From Opitutaceae bacterium (GTDB lineage: Bacteria > Verrucomicrobiota > Verrucomicrobiia > Opitutales > Opitutaceae), in the NCBI GenBank assembly GCA_028280945.1, contig JANQKV010000047.1, positions 93,291 through 157,290 on the forward strand: a stretch of 64,000 nucleotides of DNA. The letters run 5' to 3'. The notes under the pieces are model-generated. The model was given only the letters and a program-made list of their open reading frames with translations, was not told the DNA's origin and did not search any database. This document shows, piece by piece, positions 58,501 through 64,000 of the stretch (the stretch's first letter is position 1; every line of letters starts with the position of its first letter). A program made the position numbers and the translations under genes.

Positions 58501-59530
58501 GGTGGGAATCGCTCCTTCCCGCCAGGCGGACTTGTTCGAGAGCTTCACCCAGGCCGATGTCTCCACCACCCGTAAATACGGCGGTTCCGGCCTCGGCCTG
58601 GCAATCTGCAAGCACCTGGTTGAACTCATGGATGGCAGCATCGGTGTATCCAGTAAATTGGGACAAGGGGCCGAGTTCCATTTTCAAATCCCCTTCTCCC
58701 GGGCGGACCACGTTCCCCTCAAACCCGCGGAGTTCTCCGGACAGTTGTTGGTGTTGGACGATTGTGAACCGGCCCGGGAGGCCGAGGTCGCGTTCCTGGC
58801 CCGACAAAATCTGATCGCCCGCGGCACGGACTCCCCCGCCGAGCTGGTCCGCTGGGCAAAGGAGGAGGAAAACCGCAAGGAGAAGCTGCAGCCTCACCTG
58901 TTGATTGATGACTCAGCCGCCGATGCCCTGTCGGAGGACCAGGTCCGCTGGCTGAAAGAGTCCGCCGAGCAACGGCGGTTGAAGATAATCATCATGTCGA
59001 TGCGCCCGAGCCGCCGGACGGTGGTGCCCCCTTTCCCGATCATTGCCACCCTGCGCAAGCCTCTGTTCGATCCCGCCCCGCTGGCTGAAATCCTGGCCGC
59101 CACCGGAGAAATCGGCGACGAGGCGAAAAAAGTGGCCGAATCCGAGGAGGACGCGGATGGGCCGGCTGAGTTTTCCGCGAAGGTATTGTTGGCCGATGAT
59201 GAGCCGGTGAACCGCCTTGTGCTGGGGAAACTGTTGAAGCGCCTCGGTTGCACGGTCGATTTGGCTGAGACCGGATCGGAGGCGGTCAAAATGGCCCGGA
59301 AAGAGACCTATGCGCTTATCTTCATGGATTGCCGCATGCCAGTAATGGACGGGTTTGCGGCGACCCGGAAAATCCGCCAAGTGTTAAATCCCGCACCGCC
59401 CATCATTGCCATCACGGCGAATACCACGGTGGAAGACCGTGAACACTGCATTCAGGTCGGCATGGTGGATTTTGTCAGCAAGCCGGCCCGGCGAGCGGAG
59501 CTGGCCCGCGTGCTCAAGCGTTGGTTGTAA
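55550..59530 (+). CDS. Hybrid sensor histidine kinase: two-component propeller sensor, Y_Y_Y, TM, HisKA, HATPase, degenerate REC, REC
   Basis: Reg_prop repeats ([25 protein letters not shown]); [70 protein letters not shown]. Confidence 0.92.
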   Translation: MFGWINNLLPRRRTVTALMLVAVSGVVFGQSEFERRYVLTSWDTDAGSPFLAVTSTAQTPDGYLWLGSYEGLARFDGVRFQHEAQSVFPLDDVLVLCMVVDAEGSLWVGTSAGIWRWKHQSWEQFTPTTGLVYSIAADPRGGIVALVGREVVRWNGNEFELMERIPTRYRTLSQSICFFDRDGVLWVSARRFIFHHEDDEWHALRVVDQPGDTARPLGAAPARAGGIWVAEDTELNRFVGGEIVETRSRVPGHQFDEVALWEDAAGNLWEAGERNGLVIHQADGKTLTCTIDNGLSNNTLLAINPDNEGNIWLGSDGGGVARVRPRSLIAHANRRQLPQPVINAVADMGENRLLVGTHGGGALIFENEEFTELLKINGNQGLDDQSWVHVMEIEPESETIWLGTFQTGLFRLRPGDSRRWHTREINGNHVYALHRDDQDRLWVGTEKNLTLIVDDEIETHAEAGISWGVVTMIESDRAGQVWIANRKGDLWRTEGQTFQPVRDLGGHKLDPVRFMHRDETGHLWITTEENVVLREHSGGWVRYDSSRGLPAGEWKPLAIDDFGYRWFGSNRGVMRVSAASLDEIARTGSGRLQCQLFNRVDGMISARVRNHFQDISTKTADGRIWIATIKGLIELDPANIRVPPQSPRIHIEQVWAGTQSLKPIIQPDDVITIPAGAERVNIHYTGTSSSYGQFLNYTYRLDGVDGDWVPAGDEPIARLTDLQPGQYVFRVKAISLESQAEAEARITLIVLPYWWQRLDVQLAGLGLLVTLVAIGVTLMVRNRYQRQRQQLEQKRILAEERLRAAEALKEMEVATAASLAKSEFLATMSHEIRTPLNGVIGSMDLLLETKLDNEQREHINTLSASAETLLAVLNDILDFSKIEAGKISIEHARFNLADTLRGVIEVALPRALSRGVELALILPPEVPVKVEGDAARLRQVLINLVGNAMKFTEEGSVALSVEIVDGDPAPGREVVLKFRVKDTGVGIAPSRQADLFESFTQADVSTTRKYGGSGLGLAICKHLVELMDGSIGVSSKLGQGAEFHFQIPFSRADHVPLKPAEFSGQLLVLDDCEPAREAEVAFLARQNLIARGTDSPAELVRWAKEEENRKEKLQPHLLIDDSAADALSEDQVRWLKESAEQRRLKIIIMSMRPSRRTVVPPFPIIATLRKPLFDPAPLAEILAATGEIGDEAKKVAESEEDADGPAEFSAKVLLADDEPVNRLVLGKLLKRLGCTVDLAETGSEAVKMARKETYALIFMDCRMPVMDGFAATRKIRQVLNPAPPIIAITANTTVEDREHCIQVGMVDFVSKPARRAELARVLKRWL

Positions 59531-59571
59531 GTTGACCGGGTGGTTGATGCGAAGGGCTGGTCAACCGGGGG

Positions 59572-61164
59572 TTATTCCAGCCCTCGGTATCGAAAGTCGC
59601 GGAAGATGACTTCGCCTTCGCCGAAGGCGAACAGGCGCACCCCGCCTGATTCGTCATAGAAACTGCGGGCAAATTTCTTCCAATTCTCACCATCCTCACT
59701 GCCCCAGATGCTCACATGAGAGCGATGATTTACCACGCGCAGGTGCATGCTGTTTTGGGGCCAGCCGTCCATTTCCTTGCGCCGCACCCGCACTGAGCTG
59801 CCATTCTGCCAATAAGTCGGAGTCCAGGGAAACTCGGCCGGATCAAACGATTCCGCGGGATGCAGGTTCGGCGGACCTTTCGCCAAACCCACGCCGCTCT
59901 GCCCCGCCATCAGTCCCCCCTGCGCGTCGCCCATGATTTCGATCTCAGCCCGAATCTCAAAGGAATGGTTGCCCGGCCGGATGTTGAGCTCGATGCCTGA
60001 CGTCCGTGAATCGCCCATGGTCCGGATGCGCAGGGCGCCGGCTCCCCGGGTCAGGTGTTTGCGGTGCGCCTCTTCAAACGCCCACTGGTAGCCCCACTCC
60101 CGGTCGGAAAAATCGTCCGACCGCACCAACCCATGCCCCACGTTTTCCCCGGACGGTTTTGCCAGCAGGTCACCCGCTCGAGCGCCGGCTTGAATGACCG
60201 GCCAACCGTCATCCGTCCAATCGACAGGCAACAGCAAGGTCTGGCGCCCGAGGTTCTTTCGCGTGTGGTCGATCCCATGAAACATCGCCCACCATGTGCC
60301 GTCGTGATGCTCAACCAGGGTGGCGTGCCCTTGTGCCCACCATTGCTCATCGATGCTGAACGTATGGATCAGGGGATTGTAGGGGGAATCTACATACGGT
60401 CCCAGCGGATCACGTGATCGTTCGACGGCGGCCATATGCGCGGTGGCCGGGCCCTTGGTGCCGCCGAGCGCCGACACCACGTAGTAGTAGCCATCGCGAT
60501 GCAGCAGTTTGGGACTTTCGAGGCACCAGCACTCCACGTCCCATTCTTCCGGATACTCCCACCCGTCGTAGACGTCCTGAATCGCAGGACCAACTGTCGA
60601 CAAGCCATCGGGCGCAAGTTGGTAAACCGCCGTTTTTTCCATAAAAAGATAACGTTTGCCTTCAGGCGTCACAAGGTGTCCCGGGTCGATCAACCCATCG
60701 ATTTCCAAGTCGATCGGTTCACTCCAGGGTCCGGTAATCTCCTCTGCCCAATAGGCCCAGTTTTTGAACGCACGGCTTCCATCGGGACGAAGTGAGGGAA
60801 TGGTGACGTAGATGTAATAGCGCCCGTCCACCAGCGCCAGGTCGGGCGCCCACGCCCCTCCGTCGACGCCCAGCGGCACCTTGCCAATCGGCTGCCAGTT
60901 CACGAGATCGCGGGAGTGCCAAACAATAATGGCGTGCCGTAGTCCCTTGCCGTGGATCATGTAGAAATCCTCCCCTTCACGGATCACTGAAGGATCGGCC
61001 AAATCCCCGGCAATGATCGGATTTCGATAAAGTCCATTGCCTCGGTCGGCCCGATGGGTGCCTTCCCGGGCAAACTGCTCCAGGCGGGGCAGGTCTGATC
61101 GACCGCAGGCTGAAGTCGCGACACCCAACAACAGCAATCCCATGAACCAGCGGGGTAATCTCAT
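59572..61164 (-). CDS. GH43-family secreted glycoside hydrolase
   Basis: GLYRNPIIAGDLADPSVIREGEDFYMIHG...WAPDLALVDGRYYIYVTIPS; C-terminal beta-sandwich domain. Confidence 0.88.
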   Translation of the reverse strand: MRLPRWFMGLLLLGVATSACGRSDLPRLEQFAREGTHRADRGNGLYRNPIIAGDLADPSVIREGEDFYMIHGKGLRHAIIVWHSRDLVNWQPIGKVPLGVDGGAWAPDLALVDGRYYIYVTIPSLRPDGSRAFKNWAYWAEEITGPWSEPIDLEIDGLIDPGHLVTPEGKRYLFMEKTAVYQLAPDGLSTVGPAIQDVYDGWEYPEEWDVECWCLESPKLLHRDGYYYVVSALGGTKGPATAHMAAVERSRDPLGPYVDSPYNPLIHTFSIDEQWWAQGHATLVEHHDGTWWAMFHGIDHTRKNLGRQTLLLPVDWTDDGWPVIQAGARAGDLLAKPSGENVGHGLVRSDDFSDREWGYQWAFEEAHRKHLTRGAGALRIRTMGDSRTSGIELNIRPGNHSFEIRAEIEIMGDAQGGLMAGQSGVGLAKGPPNLHPAESFDPAEFPWTPTYWQNGSSVRVRRKEMDGWPQNSMHLRVVNHRSHVSIWGSEDGENWKKFARSFYDESGGVRLFAFGEGEVIFRDFRYRGLE

Positions 61165-61330
61165 GCCCAATTATCGCTGATACCCTGGACCAAAATCACG
61201 CCTCCAGCATACCGATTCCCTGAGACCGTAACCCTATCCCTGTCCTCCCCTAAGATTTGTGCAGGGCTTCGCAGGTTGGTCAGGGCCGGTGCCCCTTGAG
61301 GTCGAGGCACATCAATACCACCTTCCGGAC

Positions 61331-63193
61331 ATGAACTCTGCCCCCTCGCGCCTGTGCGGTTTCCTCTGCTTTGTCATCGTTGCCACTTTTGCCTGGGCCG
61401 GACCCAAGGTCGAACGGGCCGAGCCGCTCCACTGGTGGGTGGGCATGCACAACCCCGAACTGCAGGTGCTGCTCTACGGCGAGAGCCTCACGGGTCTCCA
61501 TGCCAAGGTCGACCATGAGGGCATCCGGGTCACCCAGTCCATTTCCGTGGCCAACCCGGACTATCTCTTTGTTTACCTGCACATCGATCCCTCCGCTGAA
61601 CCGGGCATGATCGACATCGAGCTCCATGATGCTTCGGGGTTGCGCCACACCCAACCATTCGACCTGCGGGCCCGCGAACCCGGGGCGGCTGACCGCAAGG
61701 GATTCGATACTTCGGACGTGCTCTACCTGATCACACCGGATCGTTTCGTGAACGGCGATCCGAGCAACGATGAGGTCGAGGGCATGCTCGAGGGACTCAA
61801 CCGCGCCGAGGGCTACGGCCGCCACGGCGGCGACATTCAGGGCATGATCAACAGCTTGGACTACCTCGCCGACCTCGGGGTCACCGCGATTTGGATCAAT
61901 CCCGTTTTGGAAAACGACCAACCGCAATGGTCCTACCACGGCTACGCCACCACCGATTTTTACCGGGTCGACACCCGTTTTGGTTCCAACGCCCAGTATC
62001 GCGAGCTGTCCGACGAGGCCGCCAAGCGCGGCATCGGCCTGGTCATGGACATGATCCTCAACCACAGCGGATCCGAGCACTGGTTTGTGAAAAACCCGCC
62101 CGACCAAAAGTGGATCAATTTCGACAACACCTACGTGCGCACCAGCCATCTGCGCACGACCAATCAGGACACCAACGCCTCTGACTATGACCGCAAGCAC
62201 TTCGCTGACGGTTGGTTCGTCGAAGCCATGCCCGACCTCAACCAACGCCACCCGTTGATGGCCGACTACCTCATCCAGAATTCCATCTGGTGGGTCGAGG
62301 AGGCCAACCTCGCCGGCATCCGGATGGATACCTACCCCTACCCGGACAAGCACTTCATGGCCGACTGGACCCGTGCGGTCATGGCGGAGTATCCGGACTT
62401 CAACATGGTTGGTGAGGAATGGAGCCTGTCTCCCGCCATCGTGTCCTACTGGCAGCGCGGCAAGGTCAACCACGACGGCTATACCTCCGAGATGCCAACC
62501 ATGATGGACTTCCCCCTGAACCACGCGGTCAAGGAAGCCCTCAACGCTCCCGAGGAAACCTGGGCTGAAGGCTTCATCCGTCTCTACGAAGCGGTGGCTC
62601 ACGACTTCCTCTATGCCGCCCCGGAAGACCTCGTCATCTTCCCTGACAATCACGACATGGACCGCTTCTTCACCCAAGTGAACGAGGATTACGGTCTCTT
62701 CCAGCTCGGCATGGTCTTCAACCTCACCATGCGCGGGGTTCCCCAGATTTACTACGGCACCGAGATCCTGATGCACAATCGCGGCTTCCCCGGCGACCAC
62801 GGCGTGATCCGCACCGACTTCCCCGGGGGCTGGGAAGGCGACGAGGTCAATGCCTTCACCGGTGAAGGCCTGACCGACCAGCAGAAGGATGCACAGGCTT
62901 TCACCCGCAAGCTGCTCAACTGGCGCAAAACCGCCACCGCCATCCACGACGGCAAACTCATGCACTTTGCCCCCGACGGCGGCACCTATGCCTACTTCCG
63001 TTACACGGATGAAGACATGGTGATGGTCGTGCTCAACAAGCGCGATGAGCCCGCGGTGCTGTCCACTGACCGCTTTGCCGAAATCCTGCCGGACGGCGCG
63101 GAAGGCACGGATGCCCTCACCGGCAAAAGGCAGGATCTTTCGACCGAGGTGGTCGTGCCCGCCCGCGGCGCGGTGATCTTGGACATCAAGTAG
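61331..63193 (+). CDS. GH13 alpha-amylase-family (cyclomaltodextrinase/neopullulanase-like) enzyme
   Basis: N-terminal WWVGMHNPELQVLLYG; VLYLITPDRFVNGDPSNDEVEGMLE; DMILNHSGSEHW; GIRMDTYPY; MVGEEW; FPDNHDMDR. Confidence 0.95.
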   Translation: MNSAPSRLCGFLCFVIVATFAWAGPKVERAEPLHWWVGMHNPELQVLLYGESLTGLHAKVDHEGIRVTQSISVANPDYLFVYLHIDPSAEPGMIDIELHDASGLRHTQPFDLRAREPGAADRKGFDTSDVLYLITPDRFVNGDPSNDEVEGMLEGLNRAEGYGRHGGDIQGMINSLDYLADLGVTAIWINPVLENDQPQWSYHGYATTDFYRVDTRFGSNAQYRELSDEAAKRGIGLVMDMILNHSGSEHWFVKNPPDQKWINFDNTYVRTSHLRTTNQDTNASDYDRKHFADGWFVEAMPDLNQRHPLMADYLIQNSIWWVEEANLAGIRMDTYPYPDKHFMADWTRAVMAEYPDFNMVGEEWSLSPAIVSYWQRGKVNHDGYTSEMPTMMDFPLNHAVKEALNAPEETWAEGFIRLYEAVAHDFLYAAPEDLVIFPDNHDMDRFFTQVNEDYGLFQLGMVFNLTMRGVPQIYYGTEILMHNRGFPGDHGVIRTDFPGGWEGDEVNAFTGEGLTDQQKDAQAFTRKLLNWRKTATAIHDGKLMHFAPDGGTYAYFRYTDEDMVMVVLNKRDEPAVLSTDRFAEILPDGAEGTDALTGKRQDLSTEVVVPARGAVILDIK

Positions 63194-63202
63194 CTGCTGG
63201 CG

Positions 63203-63958
63203 CTATTCGGCAGCCTCACGCTCCGGCACCCGGAAATAGTTGGCCCGACGTTTGGCGCTGTGGCCTTTGAAGCCCCGGCGCTCGTCCTGGTTCTTGTATT
63301 CGCTTCTTCGATACCCTCCGCGATGAGGATCCCGCGCACACTCCATCTGGAGCTGCTGCATCCGGTCGAACACCGCCAACAATCTTTCCGGCGACGCCAC
63401 CTGTTCGATTCCCCTCGCGTTGAGCAAACGCAGCACTTCGTGGATTGACTCGAGAGTGGAAAGGCAACCCGCCCAAGGTTGTTGTTTGATTACAAACCGA
63501 CTCGGGGCCGATGGCATGAACATCACTCTCGGCAATCGCTGCAGGCTGGGACTGAGCTTGAGCATCTTGCGCGCACAGCTCCAGGTCGCGTCCAGCACCA
63601 TCACCACCCGCCGGCAACCGGATGGCGACGCCAGCCGCTGCTTCGGCTCGGACAGGTTCAACGCTGTTTTCCCCGGGTAGAGCAATACGACATGGTTCTC
63701 GGAATCGGCCATGATCCGCTGCACCGCGGGATGTTCATCGAACTCCACCCCCACCTGGATCTCCGAATTGGGCAGGCAGAGATGCGTCAGCCGGCCTGTG
63801 CCGGCTTTCTCCTGCTTGAACTCCTTGGGGTGCATCAAAAACACAAATCGTGTTGCGGTCTCCAGCACCGGCAGACGGTCGCACCAACACAAAGCCTCCG
63901 GCCAAAAACACCGGTAACACATGGGGCGATGAGACGCTTCGGTCAGGTCTGCAATCAT
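63203..63958 (-). CDS. DTW-domain protein (tRNA-uridine aminocarboxypropyltransferase family)
   Basis: CYRCFWPEALCWCDRLP; VFLMHPKEFKQEKAGTGRLTHLCLPNSEI; VMVLDATWSCARKML. Confidence 0.87.
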   Translation of the reverse strand: MIADLTEASHRPMCYRCFWPEALCWCDRLPVLETATRFVFLMHPKEFKQEKAGTGRLTHLCLPNSEIQVGVEFDEHPAVQRIMADSENHVVLLYPGKTALNLSEPKQRLASPSGCRRVVMVLDATWSCARKMLKLSPSLQRLPRVMFMPSAPSRFVIKQQPWAGCLSTLESIHEVLRLLNARGIEQVASPERLLAVFDRMQQLQMECARDPHRGGYRRSEYKNQDERRGFKGHSAKRRANYFRVPEREAAE

Positions 63959-64000
63959 CCTCCAAAACCAGCCACGATAAGTCGGATCGCATCGAGCCGC

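Noticed and set aside
59531-59565. GTTGACC...GGTCAAC inverted repeat between convergent kinase and GH43 genes
   Set aside because: Only 7-bp arms with a 21-nt loop and no U-tract; weak as a terminator.
61280-62965. 561-aa minus-strand ORF opposite GH13
   Set aside because: Shadow ORF; GH13 catalytic motifs are on the plus strand.

Overview
This 64 kb high-GC window is ordinary chromosome from what looks like a Verrucomicrobia/Opitutaceae-type bacterium. That affiliation is inferred from a PVC-type CxxCH heme protein, CRTAC1/ASPIC-UnbV proteins, an ADOP permease with PadR, and many secreted glycoside hydrolases. From left to right it contains: a partial AraC regulator; a 2-keto-3-deoxy-sugar-acid locus (enolase-superfamily dehydratase/cycloisomerase, KDG kinase, KDPG aldolase) beside a GH50-like agarase; a CRTAC1 protein; an AraC regulator divergent from a UroD-like methyltransferase and corrinoid protein pair; an HNH nuclease; a DEAD-box helicase; a giant ThuA-SGNH-PVC dehydrogenase-cytochrome c fusion; an ethanolamine-type permease; a sugar-isomerase-fold protein; a Phd/VapC toxin-antitoxin pair; a GH78 rhamnosidase; purM, orf6N and purF divergent from purL; ADOP/PadR; VOC; MFS; an esterase with an Ig-like domain; a PLP decarboxylase; MATE; two tandem DUF1570-like proteins; a TPP-riboswitch-controlled TonB receptor next to a hybrid sensor kinase; GH43; GH13; and a DTW protein. 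The most unusual observations are: (1) purL carries in-frame palindromic REP-like insertions, including a 75-bp (25-codon) element with perfect 23-bp inverted arms, a second half-element about 1.5 kb upstream, and a TGATACTTG-type repeat in the interdomain linker; (2) a near-identical palindromic motif lies upstream of both the KDG operon and the GH50 gene; (3) a decayed duplicate of the C-terminus of the giant heme protein; (4) a pseudo-peptidase lacking HExxH beside a paralogue that has it; (5) an AraC gene with no canonical start codon that covers its conserved N-terminus. No CRISPR array, tRNA, rRNA or clear prophage was seen. All calls are by eye, with no database searches.
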